A DNA stretch of 64,000 nucleotides, taken from contig NZ_JAQIYM010000007.1 of NCBI RefSeq assembly GCF_028823535.1, positions 62,001-126,000 on the forward strand, read 5' to 3'. Below are positions 26,727 to 36,335 of the stretch, piece after piece; position 1 is the first letter of the stretch, and each line of letters begins with the position of its first letter. Source of the DNA: Pseudomonas serbica (GTDB lineage: Bacteria; Pseudomonadota; Gammaproteobacteria; Pseudomonadales; Pseudomonadaceae). A program made the translations under genes and the position numbers. Below the pieces are notes generated by a model that saw only the letters and a list, made by a program, of their open reading frames with translations, ran no database searches and was not told the origin of the DNA.

Positions 26727-28292
26727 ATGCGTAAAGCTCTTCGGTCATCACTTGGATTCGTAGGTGTGTTCATGATGTTTCCGTTGGCAGTCTGGGCCCA
26801 GGTCAACGCCAGTGGCCCAGTTGTTCGCATACAAGAGGGCGCTGTGCGAGGTGTCACCGCCAACGAAGTCACCAGTTTCAAGGGTATTGCGTACGCTGAA
26901 CCGCCGGTAGGTGCTCTACGTTGGAGAGCACCGCATCCCGTCAAGTCATGGGCGCAAACGCTGGATGCCAGCCATTTTGGTGCTAGCTGTATGCAGACCG
27001 ATGACCTACCCAAGTCGGAAGATTGCCTCACCTTGAATGTGTGGCGCCCGGCCAAGGAATCGGGGTCGCTGCCGGTCATGGTGTGGATCTATGGTGGAGC
27101 ACTCGCGCACGGCAATACACCACAGTATCCGGGCGAGGCGTTAGCGCGAAAGGGCGTTGTGTTTGTGAGTATGAATTATCGTATGGGACGGTTGGGGTTT
27201 TTTGCCCATCCTGCGCTTACTTCCGAGGCATCCGATGAAGTGCAGGGCAATTATGGCTACCTTGACCAGCGGGCTGCGCTCAAATGGGTGCAACGCAACA
27301 TCGCCGCGTTTGGAGGTGATCCAAAACAGGTAACGATCTTCGGTGAGTCGGCCGGCGGCGGTTCGGTAATGGTGCATTTGGTGTCACCAATGTCGCGAGG
27401 CCTGTTCCAGCGAGCCATTCTTCAATCCCCTGGTATTCCCACCGGACGGGCAAAGGCCCTCCCGCTCACACTGTTGGCCGATGCTGAAAAATCCGGCATT
27501 GCCTATGCAAAATCTGTCGGTATCACCGGTGACGGTGCACAAGCACTCGCGGCGTTGCGAGCATTGCCAGCAGAGAAACTGCTGGAAAACGCATCAGCAG
27601 AAGAAGTGTTGGTCGGTTTGGCCAGCAGTAAACCAATTCCCGGCGTACCCGGTTCTATCCTGGATGGCCGGCTCGTACCGGCGGCGCCCGAAACGCTGTT
27701 TGCTGAAGGCAAGCAAGCAGCTGTGCCGGTCATCGTGGGTGCAAATGATCGCGATCTTGGTCTTGGCGTGGCCGCGAACAAGGAAGCTCTTTTTGCTCCC
27801 TTTGCCGCGCTTAGCTCTGACGCGCGAGCCGCCTACGATCCGCAAAGTGATCAAACTCTGGAGGAACTCAAGCAGGATGTTTTGGCGGATCAAACACTGG
27901 TGGAACCCTCGCGGCATCTTGCCGACGCCATTGCGCGATCAGGAAATCCGGTGTACCTGTACCGTTTCAGTTACGTGGCCGAATCGCAGCGTGGCAAGCT
28001 CAAGGGCACACTTCATGGATTCGAGATCCCTTACACGCTCGACATTCCTGCCGCGTTGGTTCGTGACAAAGTCACCCCGGACGACAGGGCGATGGCGGCG
28101 CAGGCCAGCGACTATTGGGTTGGCTTCGCGAAGACGGGCGACCCTAACGGTGCCGGGCGACCCAACTGGCCTCGCCACGATCCGGAGGTAGACCGACTGC
28201 TGCACTTCACAAATGATGGCGTCATCGTGGGTACCGACCCGCTCAAACTGCGACTCGATCTGGTGAAAAAAATGCGCGAGCAACAGCACTGA
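26727..28292 (+). CDS. Exported type-B carboxylesterase
   Basis: 521 residues from the ATG at 26727, which has GGAGG five bases upstream. Residues 1-24 form a signal peptide ending at VWAQ. Family marks are FKGIAYAEPPVGALRWRAP, EDCLTLNVWRP, the nucleophile elbow FGESAGGGSV and the catalytic His in LHGFEIPY. It hydrolyses carboxylic esters in the periplasm. The setting (sulfatase remnant, DUF1254 protein, DUF1302/DUF1329 pair, two AraC regulators) suggests a hydrophobic ester substrate. A convergent AraC-type regulator follows after 8 bp. Confidence 0.9.
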   Translation: MRKALRSSLGFVGVFMMFPLAVWAQVNASGPVVRIQEGAVRGVTANEVTSFKGIAYAEPPVGALRWRAPHPVKSWAQTLDASHFGASCMQTDDLPKSEDCLTLNVWRPAKESGSLPVMVWIYGGALAHGNTPQYPGEALARKGVVFVSMNYRMGRLGFFAHPALTSEASDEVQGNYGYLDQRAALKWVQRNIAAFGGDPKQVTIFGESAGGGSVMVHLVSPMSRGLFQRAILQSPGIPTGRAKALPLTLLADAEKSGIAYAKSVGITGDGAQALAALRALPAEKLLENASAEEVLVGLASSKPIPGVPGSILDGRLVPAAPETLFAEGKQAAVPVIVGANDRDLGLGVAANKEALFAPFAALSSDARAAYDPQSDQTLEELKQDVLADQTLVEPSRHLADAIARSGNPVYLYRFSYVAESQRGKLKGTLHGFEIPYTLDIPAALVRDKVTPDDRAMAAQASDYWVGFAKTGDPNGAGRPNWPRHDPEVDRLLHFTNDGVIVGTDPLKLRLDLVKKMREQQH

Positions 28293-28300
28293 TCGATGTG

Positions 28301-29389
28301 TCAATCGAGATCGGGGAACTGCAATTTATGGTTTTTCGAAGGTTTCAGATCTGCAACGGCCAGTTGTTTGCGATAACTCAGAGGCGTTACACCTTTCCAG
28401 CGTCGTAGAGCCCTGACCAGACTGCTCGCCGTGCTGAAACCGACACGGCCCGCCACCTGATCCAGTGTCAGGTTGGGCATGGCAAGGAGATTGAGGGTCT
28501 GCGCCTCTCGGGTTTGGTCAAGTAGTTGGGCGAAGGTTGTGTTCTGCTGATCCAAAGACGACTGCACATTTTTGATGGCCAAGCCCAGAGTATCAGCAAG
28601 ATGCTGCAAGCTGGCTTCGCCTGCGAGCATGTCAGCCAGGCAGGCGCGCAAGGCACTCAGAGGTAGCGGGGCACCGAGTCGAGCCAGATATTGCAAAATG
28701 GGTTGTTCGAGGCGAGCGAGCAGATGCGAATTGGCGCCAGGCAGAGGGGTGTCCCATGTTTCGCATTTGAATACCAGGGTCGCGCAGGTTTGTCCAAAGA
28801 GAACTGGAATGCCCAGGGTTTGCCAAGGTTCCGGGTCAGGCGGCTGCGGCAAAGGCATTTCCAGCCGGCGCAAAAATTTACGGGCTTTCATGGCGGATTG
28901 ACGTTCAAACAATCTGACATTGAAGTAGTTGAAGCAGTCTCGCGCCGCATTGGCTGGCACGCGTGCTCCCGTCAGTCGGGTTTCCAGACGCCAGTCACCC
29001 ACGTCGTCCTGAATCAGTTGAGGCCGGGTTACTGTTGTCAGCAGCGGAATGAATTGCGTGTAACGGCGTACAGCATCGCCTAGTGTAGCGCTGGCATAGA
29101 GGGCCAGATCAACGCCATAGAGATCGGCGGGGGCAAGGTTTCGTGCGACGCGAATCCCAAAGTTCTGATCTCCGCAAAGCTCGACTGCACGTGCCCAGAG
29201 CGGCGTGATATCGGTCAAATCCAGACGCAACTCGTTATCCAGCAGCATGCCGGCATGGAGACCTACACTGGCGAGCGCCGGAGCCGGATTGATACCGTAT
29301 TCCAGCTCCAACGTGTTGGCAATCGCGCGCGCGACCGAAGCCAGAGTAGTTCTGGCTCCGGAGGCAGGGCTTTGTTGCGTGGGCTCCAT
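28301..29389 (-). CDS. AraC-family regulator with an arabinose-binding-like N-terminal domain
   Basis: 362 residues from the ATG at 29389; starts further upstream (29431, 29467) are possible but lack good ribosome sites. The OruR/ArgR-type N-terminal domain shows WARAVELCGDQNFGIRVAR. The C-terminal double HTH ends with NLTLDQVAGRVGFSTASSLVRALRRWKG. The first HTH helix region (LADTLGLAIKNVQSSL) is less canonical. It is convergent with the esterase gene and 91 bp past the DUF1254 gene. It probably controls one of them. Confidence 0.82.
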   Translation of the reverse strand: MEPTQQSPASGARTTLASVARAIANTLELEYGINPAPALASVGLHAGMLLDNELRLDLTDITPLWARAVELCGDQNFGIRVARNLAPADLYGVDLALYASATLGDAVRRYTQFIPLLTTVTRPQLIQDDVGDWRLETRLTGARVPANAARDCFNYFNVRLFERQSAMKARKFLRRLEMPLPQPPDPEPWQTLGIPVLFGQTCATLVFKCETWDTPLPGANSHLLARLEQPILQYLARLGAPLPLSALRACLADMLAGEASLQHLADTLGLAIKNVQSSLDQQNTTFAQLLDQTREAQTLNLLAMPNLTLDQVAGRVGFSTASSLVRALRRWKGVTPLSYRKQLAVADLKPSKNHKLQFPDLD

Positions 29390-29480
29390 GGGTAACGCCT
29401 GTTGATTGCGACATGAGTTGATGCTCAGCATGACGCGTGGCCCCACAGCCTGCAATCGGACGCCCATTACCGATATCGTT

Positions 29481-30929
29481 TCAGGTCAGTTTCTCCAGTT
29501 TTGGCCCTTGCCAGCGCAGTTCTTTCATCAGACCACGTGGTTCGTAAGCCCGAACAATCAGCCAGAACGGTTCTCCTGTCTTCACTGGCAACCAGTTTGT
29601 GCGTTTGAGTGCACCCGGGTCGTCCGCCTGTACATAGACAATGAGACTTCCATCGGCCTCGAACCTCATACCCGGTGTGCGATCGCCAATGGCATAACGA
29701 TTCAGCGGATTGTCGATGACTGTATATTTGCTGGTATAGGCATGAAGTGACCAGAACGCGTCGACTTGCGGGATCTGGTCCTTGGCGAAACGCAAGACGT
29801 AGCGCAAGTCGCCAGTGAGCGGCGCCCCCGAGGGATCTTTTTGCAACACATGGTAGGGGTTTTCTGAAATGGGCAGAGCGACAGTACCCGCCTGCGCGAT
29901 GGAAGCACGGTATAGCCAGTCGCCGTCCTCATAGTAACCGATGGATGGCTTGGGAACGGTCCACCCCATAGTAGTATGGGGCCCACCCAAAGACCTTGTG
30001 CTGTCGAGAACCATTTTGCGTGCATCCACTTCCGCCCGCTTGAGAGCCTTGATTATCTCAGGCGACAGGTGTTCGAAGCCATTGTTGTCCGTGCCCAGAC
30101 CAATGTGGGTGTAGCTGGCCGTAATAGCGGTATCTTCAACTGGAGGCGGGCATTGCTGCCACATGGCCTGCAAGGTCTTGAGATCGGCCAGAGGATCATC
30201 TTGGTTCGTCAAAGGTTTGATTAGATTGGCAGTAGCGCCTGGCACTGAGTGCTCACCACTGCGGTACGCGGATAAAGGGGCGATCAGAAATCCACTCTGG
30301 TACTCGACAGCCTTAGGGAGATCCTGTGCATTGGCGAAAAACATACGCAGCAAGTTGAAGGTCTGCGGCATCTTTGCACGCATTATCTCGTCCATACCTT
30401 CCGGTAGTTCGCCTTGCCAATGTGGACCGACCAAAGCAATACGTCCACCGATCGGTAAGTTGCGGCGATTAGATAGTCCGTACGTCTCACCCAGTAGATC
30501 GCAGCACTGAATGCTCCAGTAACGTCCATCCATCTTTGGAATAGTAAGAATGTAGGGCTCCTCACTGAGGTCAAGCCAAAGATTGGAATACAGCGTGTCA
30601 ACTTGGGGAGCCCCTGGAATCACAGGTGTAACGACGTTGTTGCGATGAGCCCATTGAGCCCAAAGATGTCGCGTCTTTGTTATCGGATCACCTTCCATCA
30701 TGCGTGAGTAGCGCAGGCGAGCAAAGTAGATCAACGGGAATCCATATACATAAGCCTCCATAGCAAGCTTGTAGGCGGCGTCTTCACTCAGTGGTGATTC
30801 ATCTGCAATCACTTTACCCCCCGGTACTCCGGCGAGAATGCCCATGGCTGCTATGGCGGCAAATGCCTTCAGCAGGTCGCGTCGTCGGTATCCGTTGCTG
30901 GGAATGTCTATCCACTCGTTCGTTTGCAT
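29481..30929 (-). CDS. Tat-exported DUF1254/DUF1214 protein
   Basis: 482 residues. The N-terminus has a twin-arginine signal (YRRRDLLKA followed by a hydrophobic stretch ending at VIADE). The DUF1254 part starts YKLAMEAYVYGFPLIYF and contains PQVDTLYSNLWLDLS and DGRYWSIQCCDLLG. The DUF1214 part includes VDAFWSLHAYT and PLNRYAIGDRTPG. The biochemical role of the family is not established; members lie in clusters for hydrophobic or xenobiotic compounds. The Tat signal implies folding before export. It is divergent from nothing close; an AraC gene lies 248 bp further on in the same strand. Confidence 0.85.
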   Translation of the reverse strand: MQTNEWIDIPSNGYRRRDLLKAFAAIAAMGILAGVPGGKVIADESPLSEDAAYKLAMEAYVYGFPLIYFARLRYSRMMEGDPITKTRHLWAQWAHRNNVVTPVIPGAPQVDTLYSNLWLDLSEEPYILTIPKMDGRYWSIQCCDLLGETYGLSNRRNLPIGGRIALVGPHWQGELPEGMDEIMRAKMPQTFNLLRMFFANAQDLPKAVEYQSGFLIAPLSAYRSGEHSVPGATANLIKPLTNQDDPLADLKTLQAMWQQCPPPVEDTAITASYTHIGLGTDNNGFEHLSPEIIKALKRAEVDARKMVLDSTRSLGGPHTTMGWTVPKPSIGYYEDGDWLYRASIAQAGTVALPISENPYHVLQKDPSGAPLTGDLRYVLRFAKDQIPQVDAFWSLHAYTSKYTVIDNPLNRYAIGDRTPGMRFEADGSLIVYVQADDPGALKRTNWLPVKTGEPFWLIVRAYEPRGLMKELRWQGPKLEKLT

Positions 30930-31177
30930 GTTGCCTCCTTGGGCCAGTAGGCAATGACGCTCTCCATGATTGCGCTACCTGACTGACCACGCAAAAAAAA
31001 GCCCCAGGCAAAAGGCGAGGGGCGGATAGTTAGAGCAGCGCTCCAGTCGATGATGCCTGAACCATGAAGTGCCAACTTCCATGGAACGAAAATGCCCGCT
31101 AAACATGCGAGCATTGCGAAGGACGTCATGAGTCATTGATTGACAATAAATTGGCCAAACGCCAAATCATGCAATCG

Positions 31178-32218
31178 CTAACGAGGGTTGTGGCGAGCGC
31201 GGAACTGGCTGGGGGTGTCTGCGTACCAGCGGCGGAAGGCGCGGGTGAAACTGCGAACTTCGCTATAGCCAAGATGATCGGCGATTTGCGCGACGGACAT
31301 CTCATTGGCCTGCAATAGATCATGGGCCAGGTAGCGACGATGGAACTCGATGATATCCACGAAGCTCCAGCCGTCGCGTAGGAGTGCGCGATGCAGGGTT
31401 CGAGGTGTTGTGTGCAGGCGTTTGGCTAACACTTCAAGGCTCAATTCACCGCGAAGCTCCTGCATCACGGCGGCTGATACCGACTCCAGAACACTAGGGG
31501 TGGCCGTGTGGCGCACGTACTCGTGCAATGCGTCATCAAGTGCCTGACGTATGCTCAGACTCCCGCCGGGTCGCTGCTCCTGAAGCGCCGCCTGATCGAG
31601 TACCAACTCATTGTGCTCGGTCCCAAAGTACACCGGTTTTTGACTCAAGGTGTGCCAGGGCTGCGGTTCGACGGGAGGAGGGCGGCGTAAGCGAACCTCT
31701 AGCAGAGCGTCGGACGCACACACCCAGCTACGCAAAAACTGGATTTGTCGCGACACCCAGTAATCCACTTCTTCTGGTGCCGGCAGCACGCCCGCTCCGG
31801 GGTGCAGGCTCAGATGCACTCTCCCTTCATGCTGCTCAAGGCGCAAATCCACATGCCCGGCCAGCAGAGGCCAGAACTCAAGCATCACCACCAATGCTTC
31901 CAGGCGTGTTGGCATTAACTGCATCAGATAGCCAAGGCCCAATAGCTGGCCCGGGTCGACGTGCCTGGCTGCTGCCAGCCCCAACGCGGGATCGTTGCTC
32001 AGCTCCAGAGCCACTTCCCAGAAACGTCGGGCGAGAAAAGACGGCAGCCGCAGGAAGGGCTGACGCAACGTCGCCAGCGGCAAACGCCAGTGCCCTTGCA
32101 GATGCTGCGGCTCAATGCCCTGTGACTCCAGCGAGCGCAACGCGGCCATGATCGGGGAAGGGCACAGCGAAGAGCGCTGCCGATATTCGGGAAAATTATT
32201 TGTCAGCCAATGACTCAT
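31178..32218 (-). CDS. AraC-family regulator, divergent from DUF1302/DUF1329
   Basis: 346 residues from the ATG at 32218 (a GTG at 32239 would add seven). The N-terminal domain is of the arabinose-binding-like type (WEVALELSNDPALGLAAARH). The C-terminal HTH pair reads LSLEVLAKRLHTTPRTLHRAL and MSVAQIADHLGYSEVRSFTRAFRRW. It faces the DUF1302 gene across a 145-bp promoter region, the standard layout for an activator of that operon. Confidence 0.85.
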   Translation of the reverse strand: MSHWLTNNFPEYRQRSSLCPSPIMAALRSLESQGIEPQHLQGHWRLPLATLRQPFLRLPSFLARRFWEVALELSNDPALGLAAARHVDPGQLLGLGYLMQLMPTRLEALVVMLEFWPLLAGHVDLRLEQHEGRVHLSLHPGAGVLPAPEEVDYWVSRQIQFLRSWVCASDALLEVRLRRPPPVEPQPWHTLSQKPVYFGTEHNELVLDQAALQEQRPGGSLSIRQALDDALHEYVRHTATPSVLESVSAAVMQELRGELSLEVLAKRLHTTPRTLHRALLRDGWSFVDIIEFHRRYLAHDLLQANEMSVAQIADHLGYSEVRSFTRAFRRWYADTPSQFRARHNPR

Positions 32219-32363
32219 GCTCGACCGCTTTTTACTCACATGGTGCGCAAGGGGAGATGCGCTCAGCGCGTAGTTTCAAGGATAACGCCGGCATTTTCAA
32301 AGTGACTGGTGGAATTCCGATTTACCTCTTCGCCATTAAAAAAAATAACAGGTGAGTTAACAC

Positions 32364-34229
32364 ATGAAGCACTTAGCACGCCCTTGCAGTAGCAACCCTG
32401 CACCGCGTTTACGCCCACACGTGCTGGCGCTGGGGGTCGCTATGGCCACCGGGATCCAGTCGGCACAAGCCACGACCTGGCAGGTCAATGACGATTGGAG
32501 CCTGACCACCAACACAACGCTGAGTCTGGGCACCAGTTGGGCACTTCAGTCCGCGGACAAGTTTCAGATGACGGCCGCCGATGCGGCCAGTATCGGGAAA
32601 ACAGGTACTGGCACTAACTACAACGCCGACAACGGCAAGCTCAATTTTGATAAGGGCGACACCATCTCCACTGTGTTCAAAGGCTTGACTGACTTTGACC
32701 TCAATGACGGTTCCCAAGGTGCGTTCCTGCGCTTCAAGTATTGGTACGACCATGCCCTGGAGACCAGTAATGGCGACTTCGAAAATTTCAACGATTCCGG
32801 CTGGCAGGATCTGGCCAGGTTCAAGGGATTCGAAGTGCTTGACGCTTATGTCTGGAAGAACTTCGACGTGGCTGACCACTCGTTGAGCGTCAAGGTCGGC
32901 AATCAGGTATTGAGTTGGGGCGAGGCGCTGTTCATCCAGAACGGTGTAAACGTGATTAACCCGCTCGACGTATCTGCGTTCAACCGTCCCGGAGTGGAAC
33001 TCAAGGAAGGCCAGTTGCCCGTCGAAATGGTCAGCTTCAACTTCGACCTGAGCGATTCGCTGAGTCTGGAGGGGTTCTGGCAGTACAACTTCCGCCCGTC
33101 GGTGTTCGACGGCTGTGGCACCTTCTTCAGCATTGCCGACAACCTGCAGGAAGGCTGTCAGAACAATTACATGATTGCCGGCGGCCAAGGCACTACTGCC
33201 GAATCCTTGCTGGACTTTGACCCCGCCGCGGGGGCCGCAAACGCTCGACGCGAACGCTATTTGCGCCGCACGTCCACCGACTATCCGAGCGATACCGGTC
33301 AGTACGGCCTGGCCATGCACTACACCATCGAGTCGCTGCAAGATGCCGATCTCGGTCTGTATTACATGAACTACCACAGTCGAACCCCGCAACTGCAAGG
33401 GGTGATAGCTCGCCAGGCACCCGTGGGTACCAACATCAATATCAACACGGGGGACTACTCCAACATCTACCCCGAGGATATTCGTCTGTTCGGAGCCAGC
33501 CTCAGCGGTGTCATCGGCACCACCGCAACTTTTGGTGAGCTGAGTTACCGGCCCAATATGCCGCTGCCTTTGAATGGCGCGGATTTCGTCGGGCTGTTGG
33601 CGGGATCCCCTACCACGCCGATCATGCCTATGACCAATGCTGAATTGGCAGCTGCGCGTGGCACTCAAGTCGAGGGCTACATTCGCAAACCGGTCTGGCA
33701 GTTCAGCCTTGGCGCGGTTGATACCGTTACCAACGTGCTGGGGGCCAGTCGTCTGTCCTTGGCGGGCGAAATGGGCTTCAATTGGGTCGAGAATCTCGAT
33801 AGTGACCGTTTTGGTCGTGCCGGCGCATTCGGCCGAACCTTGCCCACGACCGGCATCGCAACTTCCTGCGTCGCTGCGGGGGCGGGCGGCATGAGCCCTG
33901 CGCAAGTTGCCGGAATGAACGCGGACTTCTGCAACACCCAAGGTATCTACACCGACTTCTCCTGGGGCTATCGACTGCGCGCCGGTCTTTCCTACGAACA
34001 ACTGCTGCCAGCCACTGTGGTCACTCCGGCGATCAACTGGCGCCATGACGTCGAGGGCACCGGCCCTAACTTCCAGGAAGGGCAACAAGCGATCGGCCTG
34101 ACGCTGACATTCGACTACCGCAACAACTACTCGCTGGAGTTCGCCTACAACGAGTTCCTCGGCTCCAACGAATTTTCCACCATCGATGACCGCGATTTCG
34201 CCTCGGTGAACCTCAAGGTGAGCTTCTAA
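32364..34229 (+). CDS. DUF1302 family outer-membrane protein
   Basis: 621 residues with a signal peptide ending near ATT (residues 1-36, SAQATTW). The mature protein alternates short polar and aromatic stretches, as in beta-barrels, and ends in VNLKVSF with a terminal Phe, the outer-membrane sorting signal. DUF1302 proteins are long-chain channel-like porins that occur with DUF1329 partners in clusters for sterols, esters and other lipophilic substrates. It shares TAATG with the next gene, so translation is coupled. Confidence 0.85.
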   Translation: MKHLARPCSSNPAPRLRPHVLALGVAMATGIQSAQATTWQVNDDWSLTTNTTLSLGTSWALQSADKFQMTAADAASIGKTGTGTNYNADNGKLNFDKGDTISTVFKGLTDFDLNDGSQGAFLRFKYWYDHALETSNGDFENFNDSGWQDLARFKGFEVLDAYVWKNFDVADHSLSVKVGNQVLSWGEALFIQNGVNVINPLDVSAFNRPGVELKEGQLPVEMVSFNFDLSDSLSLEGFWQYNFRPSVFDGCGTFFSIADNLQEGCQNNYMIAGGQGTTAESLLDFDPAAGAANARRERYLRRTSTDYPSDTGQYGLAMHYTIESLQDADLGLYYMNYHSRTPQLQGVIARQAPVGTNININTGDYSNIYPEDIRLFGASLSGVIGTTATFGELSYRPNMPLPLNGADFVGLLAGSPTTPIMPMTNAELAAARGTQVEGYIRKPVWQFSLGAVDTVTNVLGASRLSLAGEMGFNWVENLDSDRFGRAGAFGRTLPTTGIATSCVAAGAGGMSPAQVAGMNADFCNTQGIYTDFSWGYRLRAGLSYEQLLPATVVTPAINWRHDVEGTGPNFQEGQQAIGLTLTFDYRNNYSLEFAYNEFLGSNEFSTIDDRDFASVNLKVSF

Positions 34230-35575
34230 TGAAAAATGCCATGAAAAAACTGCCTCTGGCCCTCGCCATATTGGCTGCCTGCACCTTGGCCCATGCCAAG
34301 CAAAACGACCCTGGCCTGATCGGCACCAAGCTGACCCCAATGGGTTCTGAAATGGCCGCCAATGCCGATGGCAGCATTCCAGCCTGGACCGGTGGAATTG
34401 CTGCCAACGCCGGCGTGGTTTCTGCAAACGGGGACTACGCTGATCCATTTGCTGCCGAACGCCCGCTCTATACCGTGACCAAGGACAACGTCAGTCAATA
34501 CAAGAACCTACTCACCCCCGGTCAAGCCGCCATGTTCGCGCGTTTTCCCGACTATCGGATGCCGGTTTACCCTAGTCATCGTACCGCCAGCATCCCTAAA
34601 GCCGACCAGGCCGAGGCCAGGGCAAACCTGGGCAAAGTTGAGCTGGTCGACATGGGATATGGGCTGAAAGATTATAATTTCGGCATCCCGTTTCCCCAGC
34701 CTACCGAAGCATCGGAAGTGCTGTGGAATCACATGACCCGATATCGCGGTGGGTCTTTCGTCCGAGAAATTGCTTCGGCAACGGTTCAAGATCAGGGGCA
34801 ATCCACAGTGGTGACCTACAACCAGGTCGGTGCCTTTCGCGACCGGATCAAGGATCTGAGCCCGGAGGACAATCTTCTCTATTTTTATCGCGCACAGACC
34901 CTGACTCCATCACGTTACGCCGGTGAGGTCACGTTGATTCACGAGCCGATGAACCAGGTGGCAGAAGCACGGGCGGCCTGGCAATACATCCCGGGGCAAC
35001 GCCGTGTGCGTCGGGCTCCGACTGTTTCCTATGACAGCAGCGCACGTTACAGCTTCGGGCAAATCACCAGCGATGGCAGCGACGGATTTAACGGTGCACC
35101 GGACCGTTACAACTGGAAGCTCATTGGTAAACAGGAGCTCTTGGTTGGATACAACGCTTACAAGTTGAACAGCAAGTCATTGAAGTACGCCGACCTCCTG
35201 AAACCGGGTCATTTGAATTCGGAGCCACTGCGCTATGAAAAGCACCGTGTGTGGGTGATCGAAGCGACGCTCAAACCCGACACGCGTCATGTCTATGCCA
35301 AGCGACGTTTCTATATCGATGAGGATTCCTGGCAGATCCTGGCGTCGGATATGTATGACAGCCGTGGTGAGTTATGGCGACTGTTCGAGGCGCACTATGC
35401 AATGTTGTACGACGTTCAGGTGCCGATTACCGTGGCTGAAACGACCTATGACCTGATCTCTGGCCGCTATGGCGTTTCTCAGATGACAAACGAAGTCAGC
35501 CACAAAGTCGAATATGGGATGCCGATGGTGAAAGCAGACTTCACCCCGGCGGAAATTAGACGTATCGGTAAGTGA
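34229..35575 (+). CDS. DUF1329 family periplasmic/outer-membrane lipid-handling protein
   Basis: 448 residues with a signal peptide (LPLALAILAACTLAHA). DUF1329 folds like LolA/LolB-type lipid carriers (established for homologues). Features seen are GSEMAANADGSIPAWTGG and RRAPTVSYDSSARY. The start overlaps the DUF1302 stop by one base. The pair probably moves a hydrophobic substrate across the outer membrane and periplasm. A strong terminator follows. Confidence 0.85.
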   Translation: MKNAMKKLPLALAILAACTLAHAKQNDPGLIGTKLTPMGSEMAANADGSIPAWTGGIAANAGVVSANGDYADPFAAERPLYTVTKDNVSQYKNLLTPGQAAMFARFPDYRMPVYPSHRTASIPKADQAEARANLGKVELVDMGYGLKDYNFGIPFPQPTEASEVLWNHMTRYRGGSFVREIASATVQDQGQSTVVTYNQVGAFRDRIKDLSPEDNLLYFYRAQTLTPSRYAGEVTLIHEPMNQVAEARAAWQYIPGQRRVRRAPTVSYDSSARYSFGQITSDGSDGFNGAPDRYNWKLIGKQELLVGYNAYKLNSKSLKYADLLKPGHLNSEPLRYEKHRVWVIEATLKPDTRHVYAKRRFYIDEDSWQILASDMYDSRGELWRLFEAHYAMLYDVQVPITVAETTYDLISGRYGVSQMTNEVSHKVEYGMPMVKADFTPAEIRRIGK

Positions 35576-35578
35576 ACC

Positions 35579-35614
35579 AAAACGAGCCATACCCATGTAT
35601 GGCTCGTTTTTTAA
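35579..35614 (+). terminator. Rho-independent terminator after the DUF1329 gene
   Basis: AACGAGCCATAC and GTATGGCTCGTT form a 12-bp stem around a four-base loop, followed by TTTT. It starts a few bases after the stop codon. Confidence 0.88.
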
Positions 35615-35648
35615 CCCGCTGTTAAAAATAAGGCGATTGTTTATGCAT

Positions 35649-36320
35649 TGAATCGCCCCGGATTCTCTAGATACCTTGCAAGCTCATTGCGTAACGCTTT
35701 TCAAACTCTACCGGCGACAGCCGATTGTTGAAGCCATGACGACGTTTTGCGTTGTAGAACATCTCGATGTAATCGAACGCATCACTACGAGCATCTTCCC
35801 GCGTGGTGTAAGTTTTCCGCTTGATCCGTTCCCGCTTTAGAAGCTGGAAAAAGCTCTCGACAACGGCATTGTCATGACAGTTGCCACGACGACTCATGCT
35901 GGCGACTAAGTTGTTCGCCTTCAAAAAGCTGCGCCAATCGGAGCTACTGTATTGGCTGCCCTGATCGCTATGAACCATCACTTCCTGCTTCGGTTTTCGC
36001 CTCCAAACTGCCATCAACAACGCATCAATGGCCAAATCACTGGTCATTTGCGACTTCATTGACCAGCCAACGACCTGACGAGAAAACAGATCCAGCACCA
36101 CAGCCAAATACAGCCAGCCTTCATACGTACGAATGTAGGTGATATCGGTGACCCAAACCTTTTTGGGCTCTACGACATCGAATTGGCGCTTCAGCAAATT
36201 GGGTGAAGCGACTGCTGGCTTACCGCCGTACTTTCCAGGACGGCGTCGATACCCTGTCTGAGAGCGCAGACCTTCAAGACGCATCAGCCTCGCCACACGA
36301 TGCCGACCACAGGGACCCAA
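35649..36320 (-). mobile_element. IS3-family insertion sequence remnant
   Basis: The right terminus reads TGAATCGCCCCGGATTCTCT at about 35650, an IS3/IS51-type end. OrfA and the start of OrfB are missing; the left edge at about 36320 runs directly into a broken recombinase gene. Confidence 0.7.
35667..36320 (-). pseudogene. IS3-family transposase OrfB, 5'-truncated
   Basis: 217 codons of the DDE integrase domain remain: VWVTDITYIRTYEGW (first Asp), MVHSDQGSQYSS (second Asp) and VVESFFQLLKRE (Glu), ending YAMSLQGI. OrfB is normally about 270-300 codons. The HTH_21 part is partly lost and the frameshift-linked OrfA is absent. It is inactive as a mobile unit. Confidence 0.8.
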
Positions 36321-36335
36321 AATAACGGTTGCGTT

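Noticed and set aside
32409..34448. 679-codon open frame on the minus strand
   Set aside because: It is antisense to the DUF1302 gene, which has a signal peptide, a barrel-like pattern and a coupled partner gene. The antisense translation has low complexity and no family character; long antisense frames are common in GC-rich DNA.
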